Positions 16,877 through 25,360 of a DNA stretch of 64,000 nt are shown here, piece by piece. The notes below the pieces were generated by a model, which worked only from the letters and a program-made list of their open reading frames with translations, had not been told where the DNA came from and made no database searches. How positions within the stretch are numbered: position 1 is the stretch's first letter; each line of letters starts with the position of its first letter. This stretch comes from Gemmatimonadota bacterium (GTDB lineage Bacteria; Gemmatimonadota; Gemmatimonadetes; Gemmatimonadales; Gemmatimonadaceae): contig PLCA01000006.1 of NCBI GenBank assembly GCA_003134685.1, forward strand, positions 32,409-96,408, read 5' to 3'. A program made the position numbers and the translations under genes.

Positions 16877-17910
16877 ACGAGGCTGAGCCGCGGCCTCTCC
16901 TCAGAAAAAGAGAGCGCATCCTCCCGATAGGAAAGCCAGCCCGTCGTTCCGTCGGCGACCAGCTCCACCTCGGTTCCGAGGGGAAGTGTGAGGTTCGGGA
17001 CCTCGTGTCCGGAGGGGAAGTCCATGAGAATCGGCACCTCGAGATCGGACACAAGATCGAGGAGGAAATCCTCGAACTCATCCTCTTCCGATCGATCGAG
17101 CGAGAGTTGGCCGAAGACGATGCCACGGACATGACGGAGCAATCCTGCTGCGCGCAGGTGGAGTAGGCGCTCGTCCACGACTGACATGGGATCGCGGGTC
17201 TCCTCGAGGAAGAGAATTGCGTCCCGCGTATCGATCTCGTAGGGAGTGCCGATGGTCTGCTGTACCAGAGACAGATTTCCCCCGGTGAGCCGGCCCACTG
17301 CTGTGCCCAGCCGCACGGCGCGCGCGCTTCCGCGTCCGATCTCCGACTCGGGGCGCGGCGTGGAGAGAGCGGTCAGGAGGGATAGGACCGTGGGGTCGTT
17401 CCCGCCCGGGAAAAGATCGTCGAGAGTCGGGCCGTGAAAGACACGCAACTGAGCTCGACGCATCAGCCAGAGATGCAGCGCCGTGATGTCCGAGTATCCC
17501 ACGAAAGACTTGGGATTCCGGCGGAAAACATCGGGGTCCAGAAAGGGAAGGAGCCTCACGGCCCCGTAGCCACCGGTCGCGGCGATGACCGCTTTCACAT
17601 CGGGGTTGAGCCAGATGCGCATGAGATTTTCAGCGCGCCGTTCATCTTCGCGTTGCTGGAAGCGGCGGAACCGGTCGACCTCGTCGCAGAGGATGACTTT
17701 GTAGCCGGCATCCTCCATCGCTTTGGCCCCACGAAGGAGCCACCCGTGCTGCGGGGCGTACGATGGAGCCACCACACCTATGGTATCGCCTTTGACGATG
17801 GGTGCAGGTCGACTCAGGCCTGGCGGCCGCGTGATGGCGGGTATGAATGGCGCGCTTTCGATGGGCGCCACTGTCTGTTCTGCGGGATACGCTCCGAATG
17901 ACTCGGTCAT
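16873..17910 (-). CDS. LD-carboxypeptidase (peptidase family S66)
   Basis: 345-aa S66 serine peptidase. The nucleophile elbow GYSDITALH gives the catalytic Ser, with Glu in FLEETRD and His in SGHEV completing the Ser-Glu-His triad of LdcA/MccF enzymes. The N-terminal GDTIGVVAPSYAP and the ATGGYGAVRLLPFLD segment are also family features. LdcA removes the terminal D-Ala of murein tetrapeptides in recycling; MccF-type members cleave other amide bonds, so the substrate remains open. There is no signal peptide, so it is cytoplasmic. It is divergent from ispH with 49 bp between them. Confidence 0.9.
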   Translation of the reverse strand: MTESFGAYPAEQTVAPIESAPFIPAITRPPGLSRPAPIVKGDTIGVVAPSYAPQHGWLLRGAKAMEDAGYKVILCDEVDRFRRFQQREDERRAENLMRIWLNPDVKAVIAATGGYGAVRLLPFLDPDVFRRNPKSFVGYSDITALHLWLMRRAQLRVFHGPTLDDLFPGGNDPTVLSLLTALSTPRPESEIGRGSARAVRLGTAVGRLTGGNLSLVQQTIGTPYEIDTRDAILFLEETRDPMSVVDERLLHLRAAGLLRHVRGIVFGQLSLDRSEEDEFEDFLLDLVSDLEVPILMDFPSGHEVPNLTLPLGTEVELVADGTTGWLSYREDALSFSEERPRLSLV

Positions 17911-17947
17911 CGTCGTTTATCGAAGCGCATTAACGGTTGGTCACTGC

Positions 17948-17953
17948 TAGATT
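17948..17953 (+). promoter_or_regulatory. -10-like box before ispH
   Basis: TAGATT lies 6 nt before the ATG at 17960. The intervening CAAGGT is too close to act as a ribosome-binding site, so a leaderless mRNA is likely. Confidence 0.4.
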
Positions 17954-17959
17954 CAAGGT

Positions 17960-19252
17960 ATGTCTGATACGTCGGTGAAGGGGCAGGGTCCGGGCGGGAC
18001 CGCCGCTCCCACCACAGGGAATATGCAGGCCAGCACCACAAACGGAACCGGGGGTGCCACGTACTTTCGGAAAGGATTCGGGTTGAAATCCGAGATCCAG
18101 TCCGAACTGGCCTCGGACTATACTGGCCACCTGGTGGACCTGCTCAAGGATCGGGAATATACCCTGACCGCAGGGGATGTAACCATCCGTTTAGCGAAGG
18201 AATTCGGCTTCTGCTATGGGGTAGAGCGCGCGGTCGACTACGCATACCAGACCAGAAAGAAGTTCCCCGATCGTACCATCTACCTGGCTGGCGAGATCAT
18301 CCATAATCCGCACGTGAACTCGAAACTCCAGGGGATGGGGATCACGTTCCTCATGCCCGACAATGGCCGCATCGATTTCTCAGAGGTGAAGACGGAAGAT
18401 GTGGTCATCCTTCCAGCTTTCGGGGTGACGATCACGGATTTCGAGACCCTCAGGCAAATCGGATGCGTGATGGTCGACACGACGTGCGGCTCCGTGCTCA
18501 ATGTCTGGAAGCGGGTGGAGAGTTACGCGCGCGATGGATTCACTTCGCTGATCCACGGCAAGTACTACCATGAAGAGACGCGCGCCACGGCCTCGCAGGC
18601 AGAGAAGTACGCGGGTGGCCAGTACCTCATCGTTCGCAATATCGACGAGGCCGGTCTGGTGTGTGATTTCATTGAAGGGCGCCTGAACGCCTCGGCTCTG
18701 GTCGAGCGCTTTGCGCACGCGACCTCCCCCAACTTCGATCCCGAGCGCGATCTCAGGCGAATCGGCGTCGCCAATCAGACCACGATGCTCGCCCGTGAGT
18801 CCCTCGCCATCGGAGAGCTGGTGGGACGCTCCATGGCGCACGCCCGGGGAGACGAATACGCGAAGGAGAATTTCCGGACCTTCGACACGATCTGCAGCGC
18901 GACCCAGGAGCGTCAGGATGCCGTAGTTGAACTGTTGCGCGAGCCCCTCGACGTGATGGTTGTGATCGGCGGATACAACTCCAGCAACACGATGTCACTG
19001 GCGGCTCTCTGCTCTGAGACTGTCCGGACCTACCATGTCGAGGATGCTGACGACATCGATCCCGAGTCCGGCACAATCCGTCACCGCCCCCTCGGCGCGA
19101 AGGAAGACGTCGAATCTTCGGACTGGCTTTCGCGTAAGGCTCACGTCCGGGTGGGTGTGACTGCTGGCGCCAGCACCCCCAATAACAAGATTGGCGAGGC
19201 TGTTGGCCGGATTTTCGCTACTAGGGGAATCGACCCGAATGCAGTCCGGTAG
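17960..19252 (+). CDS. ispH: 4-hydroxy-3-methylbut-2-enyl diphosphate reductase (long form)
   Basis: 430-aa last enzyme of the MEP isoprenoid pathway, making IPP and DMAPP with a 4Fe-4S cluster. The three cluster cysteines are Cys85 (FGFCYGVERA), Cys176 (TTCGSV) and Cys312 (TICSATQE). Substrate-binding histidines sit in GEIIHNPHVN (His115) and HGKYYHEE, and GGYNSSNT binds the diphosphate. It is longer than the E. coli enzyme (316 aa), with a 70-residue N-terminal extension and central insertions typical of the long form. The low-complexity first 30 residues may mean that the true start is internal, but no better ribosome-binding site is seen. Confidence 0.93.
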   Translation: MSDTSVKGQGPGGTAAPTTGNMQASTTNGTGGATYFRKGFGLKSEIQSELASDYTGHLVDLLKDREYTLTAGDVTIRLAKEFGFCYGVERAVDYAYQTRKKFPDRTIYLAGEIIHNPHVNSKLQGMGITFLMPDNGRIDFSEVKTEDVVILPAFGVTITDFETLRQIGCVMVDTTCGSVLNVWKRVESYARDGFTSLIHGKYYHEETRATASQAEKYAGGQYLIVRNIDEAGLVCDFIEGRLNASALVERFAHATSPNFDPERDLRRIGVANQTTMLARESLAIGELVGRSMAHARGDEYAKENFRTFDTICSATQERQDAVVELLREPLDVMVVIGGYNSSNTMSLAALCSETVRTYHVEDADDIDPESGTIRHRPLGAKEDVESSDWLSRKAHVRVGVTAGASTPNNKIGEAVGRIFATRGIDPNAVR

Positions 19253-19404
19253 AAAGCCGTTCCGGTTGTACCAGTTCGGCCTCGGATATCGTCTTACTAT
19301 TGGAGGGTTTGGGTCCAAGTTGTAGCTTCTTGCAACGGCTCGAAACTCCTGTTTTGGGGTATCGGAGACATGGTTGCAAAGGACAGTGAACCCGTGGAGG
19401 TCGA

Positions 19405-19617
19405 ATGGACGTGTATGGTTCGGATACCGCCCCTGACGAAGAGGCGGCTGGTGCGAGCGGTGCAGAAGCAACGCCTGGAGTGGGGAGTTGGTTCCAGCGT
19501 GGATCCAGTAACGAATCCGCGCTGAACGACCGGGGTATCGCAGTTCCGGTCAACGCCATGCTCGACCGCGTTCGCGAGGCGGATGGTCTCACCTTCGAAG
19601 AAGAGGAAGGGGACTAA
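19405..19617 (+). CDS. Small acidic protein of unknown function
   Basis: 70 aa, ATG preceded by GGAGG at a 4-nt spacing and followed 23 bp later by a strong terminator, so expression as a short unit is plausible. It is Ala/Gly/Glu-rich with an acidic C-terminus (FEEEEGD); the middle NDRGIAVPVNAMLDRVREADGLTF looks folded. I do not recognise the family. No cysteines, signal or membrane segment. Confidence 0.6.
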   Translation: MDVYGSDTAPDEEAAGASGAEATPGVGSWFQRGSSNESALNDRGIAVPVNAMLDRVREADGLTFEEEEGD

Positions 19618-19640
19618 GCCACACTTCGTCAGAAGAAAAA

Positions 19641-19666
19641 GGCCACCACAACTGGTGGCCTTTTTT
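19641..19666. terminator. Bidirectional intrinsic terminator
   Basis: GGCCACCA-CAAC-TGGTGGCC, preceded by A5 and followed by T6. It serves the small plus-strand gene and also the convergent DUF1259 gene, whose stop lies inside the T tract. Confidence 0.92.
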
Positions 19667-20543
19667 ATTTCATCTCGTCAATCGCGCGTCGAAGCGTAGC
19701 CGCGAGTTTGCCGGCGTCGTTGTCCGCCCAGAAGTGCATGAAGTAAAGTCGCGGCTCTTCTCCAACCATGTGAGAGTGAAGCGCGGTAACATCAATCTGG
19801 CCGGCGCGAAGGATGGGAATGATGCGGTTCACTTCACTCGAAAGCATCACGAAGTCGCCGGTGATCGCGGCCCACCCGCGTCCTGTCGGCTGAAAGTTGA
19901 TCGCGGTCGAGACACCCATCGATGGGGGGACGACCTCGCCATCCATTGTAATTGGCTCGCGGCGCGGGACGCTGACCTGATAGACACCGCCGTTCACTTT
20001 TCCACCGTACCCGAGTGTCCGATGGATCAGTGCAGTGTCGAGCTCTAGCGCCGGCGCACGCTCGGGCGGCGACGGCGGGGGAGTTTTCGTGAGGTCGAGC
20101 GCGGCTCGAATCGCCGCCGCGATCCTGGCAGCGTCGCCGTGCGCCGAAATGTGAACATACAGGACCCGAGGCGATTCGCGAAGGAGGTGGTTGTGCACCG
20201 CGGTTTGCTGAACGCCTTTCTGCTGTAACGCGTCGATTACGGCCGAGACTTCCGTCTCGATGAGAACGAGATCGCCCATCACCATCGCCTCGTTTGTGGC
20301 CGTTCGCTTGAATGCCACCCATGACCCAAGCGCCAAAGCCGGTCTGACTCTCACGCCGTTGACAGTCACCTTTAGATCGCTACGTGGGAAACCGTACTTC
20401 ATCGCGCCATCGGATTGAACCACGCCCGGTCGACCGATGGCGCTTGTTACCGCGGACCAATCATCGGGTGGCTTGCTCTGCGGGCTCGCGGCGGAAGCGA
20501 AGGCAACAACAGCGGCCAATGCGACTCCAAAACTTCTCGACAT
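19665..20543 (-). CDS. Exported protein with two DUF1259 domains
   Basis: 292 aa from ATG 20543, chosen because AGGAGG is 4 nt upstream and it opens a signal peptide (SRSFGVALAAVVAFASAASPQ). Two DUF1259 units follow: the first contains YGFPRSDLKVTVNGV and ends VHNHLLRESPRVLYVHISAHGD; the second has a matching YQVSVPRREPITMDGEVV and ALHSHMVGEEPRLYFMHFWADND. The conserved H-x-H-L/M...P+-hhhhH pattern in both halves could bind a metal. The family's function is unknown. It lies downstream of the KamA terminator, so it is a separate unit. Confidence 0.85.
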   Translation of the reverse strand: MSRSFGVALAAVVAFASAASPQSKPPDDWSAVTSAIGRPGVVQSDGAMKYGFPRSDLKVTVNGVRVRPALALGSWVAFKRTATNEAMVMGDLVLIETEVSAVIDALQQKGVQQTAVHNHLLRESPRVLYVHISAHGDAARIAAAIRAALDLTKTPPPSPPERAPALELDTALIHRTLGYGGKVNGGVYQVSVPRREPITMDGEVVPPSMGVSTAINFQPTGRGWAAITGDFVMLSSEVNRIIPILRAGQIDVTALHSHMVGEEPRLYFMHFWADNDAGKLAATLRRAIDEMK

Positions 20544-20639
20544 AAATCCTCCTGGTTGAACAGAGGCGGATTGCATCAATAGTGATTCCGGCATAGCAAC
20601 AATATGGCGAACTTCCGAATGTGATCTGACCAGCCGCAC

Positions 20640-20675
20640 AAAAAGGCCGCCTCGATGCAGCGAGGCGGCCTTTTT
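20640..20675 (-). terminator. Intrinsic terminator after kamA
   Basis: GGCCGCCTCG and CGAGGCGGCC form a 10-bp stem with a 6-nt loop, with A5 on one side and T5 on the other. On the minus strand it ends the KamA/ATP-grasp operon. Confidence 0.9.
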
Positions 20676-20686
20676 GTCGGGTGGGC

Positions 20687-21856
20687 CTATTCGCCCGCCG
20701 CGCGCCGGCGCTTGGTTCGCCTCGGCGCCGCGGATTTCTTCCTGCTGATCGGAACGACACCGACTTCGGCTGCCGGCTCGAGTTCGGCCGGAGCAGCAGG
20801 CACGGTGTGCGGCTGCTTGTAGACCTGCCGCTTGCCCTCGTAATTCTTGAAAATCACTTCGTCGTCAGTGATTGACTCCAGATACTCGGGCAGGAGTGGC
20901 ACCTTGCCGCCGCCGCCCGGGGAGTCGATGACAAATTGCGGAACAGCGAGACCCGATGTCCACCCGCGTAGGGCCTGCATGATCTCGAGCCCCTTCTGCA
21001 CGGTCGTGCGGAAGTGCTCGCCGCCCGCCACCTGGTCCGCCATATATAGATAGTAGGGCCGCACGCGCGCCTTGAGCAGCTCGTGCATCAGCTTCATCAT
21101 CACCTTGGGGTCGTCGTTCACCCCTTTGAGGAGCACCGTCTGGCAGCCAAGCGATACGCCGGCTCTCGACAGGCGGTCCAGCGCGGCGACGGCGGCCGGT
21201 GTCAGCTCGCTCGGGTGATTGAAGTGCGTGTTCATGAAGACCGGGTGGTACTTCTGCACCATCTCGCAGAATTCCGGCGTGATCCGCTCCGGCAGGTGCG
21301 AGGTGATGCGGCTCCCGATGCGGATGATCTCGATGTGCGGAATCGCGCGCAGCTGCTGGAAAAGGTACTCCAGCCTCCGATCGCTCAACATCATCGGGTC
21401 GCCGCCACTCATGATGACGTCGCGGATCTCCGTATGCTCGCGGAGATACTTGAACGCGGAATCGTACTGGTTGAGCGGAATCTTCTCGGGATCGCCGACC
21501 TTGCGGCGCCGCGTGCAGAAGCGGCAGTAGGTCGCGCAAATCGGGCTCACGAGAAACAGCGCACGGTCCGGGTAGCGGTGCGTGATGTTCGGCACTGGCG
21601 AGTCGCCGTCCTCATCGAGCGAATCAATCACGCCGTCCACCACGTCGAGCTCTTCGACCGTCGGTACGTATTGATTCCACATCGGATCGCCCACTTCCTT
21701 GATCTGCTCGAGAGCAGCCGGAGTGATTCGCATCTGGAAGTTGTCGAAAGCCGGCTTCAGCGCCTCGACGTCGATGACGTCGTGCCCGAACTTCTCCGCC
21801 AGCTTCTCGAGACTTGCAATGCTCTGATCCTTGATGATCTGTTGCCAATCGCTCAT
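20687..21856 (-). CDS. kamA: KamA family radical SAM aminomutase (lysine 2,3-aminomutase)
   Basis: 389-aa radical SAM/PLP enzyme interconverting L-alpha-lysine and L-beta-lysine. The cluster motif CxxxCxxC is Cys107/111/114, and the PLP lysine is Lys318 in SPGGGGK. Asp274 and Asp311 occupy the two positions (Asp293 and Asp330 of the clostridial enzyme) that grip the lysine side-chain amine. Glutamate 2,3-aminomutases lack these, so lysine is the predicted substrate. A basic tail (RRTKRRRAAGE) is extra. The start overlaps the stop of a 40-codon ORF (ATGA), and two ATP-grasp ligases lie upstream in the same orientation. Confidence 0.9.
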   Translation of the reverse strand: MSDWQQIIKDQSIASLEKLAEKFGHDVIDVEALKPAFDNFQMRITPAALEQIKEVGDPMWNQYVPTVEELDVVDGVIDSLDEDGDSPVPNITHRYPDRALFLVSPICATYCRFCTRRRKVGDPEKIPLNQYDSAFKYLREHTEIRDVIMSGGDPMMLSDRRLEYLFQQLRAIPHIEIIRIGSRITSHLPERITPEFCEMVQKYHPVFMNTHFNHPSELTPAAVAALDRLSRAGVSLGCQTVLLKGVNDDPKVMMKLMHELLKARVRPYYLYMADQVAGGEHFRTTVQKGLEIMQALRGWTSGLAVPQFVIDSPGGGGKVPLLPEYLESITDDEVIFKNYEGKRQVYKQPHTVPAAPAELEPAAEVGVVPISRKKSAAPRRTKRRRAAGE

Positions 21857-21975
21857 GCGTGCACCACTCCGGCCCCGTTAGGGGCGTTGTAGATGATCCG
21901 AACATCCTCGGATCGGGGCGATATTCCGGCGCCGAACGACTCGATGCCAGATTCCTGCAACCCTTCAAGCAACAT
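21853..21975 (-). CDS. Possible 40-aa peptide coupled to kamA
   Basis: An ATG at 21975 opens 40 codons (begins MLLEGLQESGIESF, ends NAPNGAGVVHA) that stop in the ATGA overlap with kamA. It fills nearly the whole 124-bp gap between the ATP-grasp ligase and kamA. The ribosome-binding site is weak (AGG, 9 nt). It could be a leader for coupling, a substrate peptide for the ligases, or chance. No family is recognised. Confidence 0.35.
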   Translation of the reverse strand: MLLEGLQESGIESFGAGISPRSEDVRIIYNAPNGAGVVHA

Positions 21976-21980
21976 CACGC

Positions 21981-22994
21981 TCAACCTAGTCCGGACAGCC
22001 TGAGTGTCTTCGCCCAGCGCTCTGTGTAGTTCTCTCCACGCTTCGCCAGCGCGTGATCGCAGATGCGCCGGATCAGGTCGGAATAGCCGATGGTCGCGAC
22101 GCCAGCCATGCGCGCTAATCCCGCGGTCGGCGAAATGTCCGGGTTGGCGTTCACCTCGAGCAGCCACGGGCGACCCGACTGGTCGATGCGGAAATCGCAG
22201 CGGCCGTATCCCTCTCCACCTACCACATTCCATGCCGTGCGGGCGATGGCGATGAGCTCATTGGAAAGATCTTCGGAAAGGTCGGCGGGACAATTCGGCT
22301 TGGCGCCGAGATCTTCATCGCTCCCAGTCTCCCACTTGGACCGATAGGAGACGATGTGCCACATCCCGCGCGGCATCTGAGCGAAATCGATCTCCGCGAT
22401 CGGCATGACTTCGTCGCCGACGATGCCGACGTTCACCTCGCGGCCCGGAATGAAGCGCTGAACCAGCACCTCGTCCCAGCCTTCGAACATCGCTTCGATC
22501 CTTGCCGAGAGACCGCGCATGGTCCTTACGACCGAGCGCTGCTCGATTCCGACGGAGGCATCCTCGGCGACCGGCTTACAAATCGCCGGGAATCCGACGC
22601 TCGTGATTTCATCGCCGCGGCGGACATGTGCCCAGCGGGGCATCGGCAGTCCGGCGCGGTCGAGCACTCCGTTGACGACGTTCTTTCTGAGCGTGAGCGC
22701 GGTCGTCCAGCTGGAGCTTCCGGTGAAAGGGATTCCAAGGAGCTCGAGCACCGAGATGACCATCGGCTCGTATATGGCCTCTCCGTCAATCCCTTCGACG
22801 AGATTGAAGATCAGATCGAACTTTCCCTTGCGGACGCGCTCGACCCAGCGGCCGTCGTTGCTCACGGGCACGCGCACGACCTCCGTCGCCCAATCCAGCA
22901 GCGCGGTCTCCACAGCTTCGATGGAATCGAGCAGCTGAACCTCGGGAGCTTTCCCGAGGGCCGAGAGGCCGTCGAACAACAAGGCAATCTTCAT
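21981..22994 (-). CDS. ATP-grasp ligase, D-Ala-D-Ala ligase-like (second copy)
   Basis: 337 aa from ATG 22994, with AAGGA 5 nt upstream and the family's first strand (KIALLFDG) at the start; the upstream extension looks non-coding. ATP-grasp features: FNLVEGIDGEAIYEP, GIPFTGSSSWT, ICKPVAEDASVGI (ATP-binding Lys), VQRFIPGREVNVGIV, and the metal-binding WLLEVNANPDISPTAG. This resembles the D-alanine-D-alanine ligase superfamily, which joins an acyl phosphate to an amine, but it is not close enough to call Ddl. Next to KamA, a beta-lysine-containing product is a reasonable inference. Confidence 0.85.
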   Translation of the reverse strand: MKIALLFDGLSALGKAPEVQLLDSIEAVETALLDWATEVVRVPVSNDGRWVERVRKGKFDLIFNLVEGIDGEAIYEPMVISVLELLGIPFTGSSSWTTALTLRKNVVNGVLDRAGLPMPRWAHVRRGDEITSVGFPAICKPVAEDASVGIEQRSVVRTMRGLSARIEAMFEGWDEVLVQRFIPGREVNVGIVGDEVMPIAEIDFAQMPRGMWHIVSYRSKWETGSDEDLGAKPNCPADLSEDLSNELIAIARTAWNVVGGEGYGRCDFRIDQSGRPWLLEVNANPDISPTAGLARMAGVATIGYSDLIRRICDHALAKRGENYTERWAKTLRLSGLG

Positions 22995-23017
22995 CGTGTT
23001 CCTTTGTCTGGTATCGG

Positions 23018-24331
23018 TTACGCCGATGCGCTGGCGGCGAGCGCGGGAGCGCCCTGAACTCCGCTGGTCCGCGAGAGGGAGTGATCGAGATCCACCCCCT
23101 GCCGCGCCGCAGCGTACTTCAGACAATTCTGAATGAGCTCTTCATAACCGATCCCTGCCGCTCGCGCGGCCTTCGGCAAACACGAATTGTCCGCTGGATC
23201 GGGAAGAATTCCGGGCAGCGGATTCACTTCGAGAACGTTCGGAACTCCGGAAGCATCGAGACGAACATCGATTCTCGCCCAGTCTCTGCAGCCGAGCACA
23301 CGGAAGGCGTCGAGCGTTACTCGCTCAATAGACGCCTGAAGCTCCCGCGTGATACGCGCCGGACACTGGAAAATATCGAGCGGACTCTCGGGACGATCCC
23401 AGACGAATTTTGCATCGAAGCTGTAAATCGGGAGAGCGCCCTTGGGCAGCGTCTCGAAATTCATTCCGACGATGGGCAGCACCGTCGCGTCGGTGCCGTT
23501 GCCGAGAACCGCGCACGTGAATTCCTTCCCCGGCAGATACTCCTCGATGAGAACGGGCTGCTTGTAGCTCTCGAGGAGGAACTCGGTCTGCCTGAAGAGG
23601 TGGTTGAGGTCAAAGCAGAGATTGCTGTCGGTGATTCCCTTCGACGACCCTTCATGGAGCGGCTTGACGAAGAGCGGAAGGCTTAGTTCGCCAGCGGCGG
23701 CTTTGAAATCTTCGAGCTTCTCGACGACCGCGAACCGCGGAGTCGGGATGCCGTAGAAGGTCAGCGTCTCCTTCGTTCTCGCCTTGTCGAGGCAGAGCGA
23801 GAGAGTGAAGGGATCGCTTCCGGAGTAGGGAATTCCGAAAAACTCACAGATCGCCGGAACGTGGGCTTCGCGGTTTACCCCGTGAATTCCCTCGGCGATG
23901 TTGAAGACGATGTCGGGTCTGACCTGGCGGAGTCTCTCCGGGAAATCGTCTTTCGCCTCGAGGCGGACGACTTTTCCAAGGCGAGCGAGAGCGGATTCCA
24001 CGGCGGCAATCGTGGCGGGGCTGTCCCACTCGGCGAACTCGTCGCGGCTGACTAGCTCCGGAATGGAGCGATGAACGCTTTTACTAGGAGGCTCTTCATC
24101 GAGAATGGAGCGATGAACGCTTTTACTAGGAGGCTCTTCATCGGGAATGGAGCGATGAACGCTTTTACTAGGAGGCTCTTCATCGAGAATGGAGCGATGA
24201 ACGCTTTTACTAGGAGGCTCTTCATCGGGGCGGAGAAGCTCCCCGTCTTCCTGACGGCCGCCCTCTGATGCTGGGCTGGTGAGCTCTGTTGGCTCGGGCT
24301 TTTGATTGTAGGCGAGTCCGATAAGAGTCAT
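23018..24331 (-). CDS. ATP-grasp ligase with internal 14-residue tandem repeats
   Basis: 437 aa from ATG 24331 (AGGG 5 nt upstream; TTG 24352 is the alternative). It has the D-Ala-D-Ala ligase-like fold: first strand MTLIGLAYNQ, FNIAEGIHGVNREAHVP, GIPYSGSDPFTLSLCLDKA, FVKPLHEGSSKGI, IEEYLPGKEFTCAVLG and the metal-binding NVLEVNPLPGI. Between the first strand and the first helix there is a 56-residue block of four copies of DEEPPSKSVHRSI(L/P), which must form an exposed loop. It is 23 bp upstream of the second ATP-grasp gene in one operon with kamA. The two ligases differ in sequence, so each probably adds a different residue. Confidence 0.85.
   Translation of the reverse strand: MTLIGLAYNQKPEPTELTSPASEGGRQEDGELLRPDEEPPSKSVHRSILDEEPPSKSVHRSIPDEEPPSKSVHRSILDEEPPSKSVHRSIPELVSRDEFAEWDSPATIAAVESALARLGKVVRLEAKDDFPERLRQVRPDIVFNIAEGIHGVNREAHVPAICEFFGIPYSGSDPFTLSLCLDKARTKETLTFYGIPTPRFAVVEKLEDFKAAAGELSLPLFVKPLHEGSSKGITDSNLCFDLNHLFRQTEFLLESYKQPVLIEEYLPGKEFTCAVLGNGTDATVLPIVGMNFETLPKGALPIYSFDAKFVWDRPESPLDIFQCPARITRELQASIERVTLDAFRVLGCRDWARIDVRLDASGVPNVLEVNPLPGILPDPADNSCLPKAARAAGIGYEELIQNCLKYAAARQGVDLDHSLSRTSGVQGAPALAASASA
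24061..24228 (-). repeat. Four 42-bp in-frame tandem repeats
   Basis: Four copies of a 42-bp unit (starts at 24061, 24103, 24145 and 24187) are identical except for one base that alternates A/G, giving Leu/Pro/Leu/Pro. The alternation means that an 84-bp pair was duplicated. Being 14 codons, copy changes keep the frame. Confidence 0.95.
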
Positions 24332-24424
24332 CGACACCCTACGAAAATTCAAACGATCGAATCATTGATCACGAGTATATAAACGCGGACCACCAGGCGC
24401 AATAATTATTCCGCGTTTTGGAAA

Positions 24425-24480
24425 AGAAAAAAAGTCCGAGAAAAACTTTTTTTGGAGGTCGGAGATTTTCTCTCAGACTT
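24425..24480 (-). terminator. Terminator of thyX
   Basis: On the minus strand AGTCTGAGAGAAAA pairs with TTTTTCTCGGACT and is followed by T7. It overlaps the last codons of thyX. Confidence 0.7.
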
Positions 24481-25222
24481 TGTGGTAGACGATCCGGGCA
24501 GCCTCTCTCCTATCCTCCGCCTGGTAGATCTCGAAGTCCGAGAAAAAAGCGGGAGTTTCCCTATGGAGAAGCTTGAGCATGACGATGGCGCAGCGGCGAA
24601 TTTCGAGCTCGGCTCCCTCGCTCGATCGAAGCTCCAGCATCGTTCTCCAGGCTCTCGCGTTGGCGGTGACCACGATTTTCGTCTCGGTGGAGTTGGGAAG
24701 AACTCCTCTCGCGGCCTCTCTCGACATCTTCCGGCGATGGACCTTATCGGGAACCCAGCCATAACGCTCCATCAGGTGCTCGACGAGTCGGACGTAGCTT
24801 TTTTGCGCCTGGTCGATCTGGGTCCGCCACTCAGTTTCGAGCGCCTCGTCTCCGACGATCGCCGGCGGGACGACGAAGTTGGCTTCCGACTCGTCGACGT
24901 ACCGCTGACTTAGCTGGCTATAGGCGAAGCCGGCGCGATGGCGGACCAGCTCGTGGGTGAGCGAGCGACTCACGCCCTCCAGCAGGAGAGAGTAGTTCGC
25001 GTGCTCGAGAACGCTTCCATGTCCCTGTTTCTTGATGTTCTCGAGGTAATCACGGGTCGCCCGGTTGGCCGGGTTCTTCTGGCTCATGTAGCAGAGACGG
25101 CCGGCAAACTCCGCGAGCCTCTCGCCATCGGTGCTCTCTCCGAGCCAGCGGACATTCAGGTGATCGGGCTCCAGAAAGACCGGGCGGGCGAGGAGAGTCA
25201 CTACTGGCTCGGTATAGTACAA
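24473..25222 (-). CDS. thyX: FAD-dependent thymidylate synthase
   Basis: 249 aa; makes dTMP from dUMP using methylene-tetrahydrofolate and FAD/NADPH, independent of ThyA. The ThyX signature is present as RHRAGFAYSQLSQRY, with the preceding helix HGSVLEHANYSLLLEGVSRSLTHELV also characteristic. The C-terminal ANARAWRTMLELRSS carries the Arg contacts for dUMP. No thyA or dihydrofolate reductase gene is in the window. The start is TTG 25222, with a possible GTG nine codons in; the N-terminal boundary is therefore approximate. Confidence 0.95.
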   Translation of the reverse strand: MYYTEPVVTLLARPVFLEPDHLNVRWLGESTDGERLAEFAGRLCYMSQKNPANRATRDYLENIKKQGHGSVLEHANYSLLLEGVSRSLTHELVRHRAGFAYSQLSQRYVDESEANFVVPPAIVGDEALETEWRTQIDQAQKSYVRLVEHLMERYGWVPDKVHRRKMSREAARGVLPNSTETKIVVTANARAWRTMLELRSSEGAELEIRRCAIVMLKLLHRETPAFFSDFEIYQAEDRREAARIVYHKV

Positions 25223-25360
25223 GAGTGGCTTCTTGGTAAGCGTTGGACAAAAAAACTGCTAACTGAAGACTACCTGCCGCGGGCTGTCGGCGGGCCGGCT
25301 GGCGGCTGCGGGCTTTGTTCACTTCGCAATCAACGGCCGGCAAGCGGCAGAAAACTAAGA

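Noticed and set aside
24061..24228. Possible CRISPR-like array
   Set aside because: The repeats are directly tandem without spacers and lie in frame within a coding gene.
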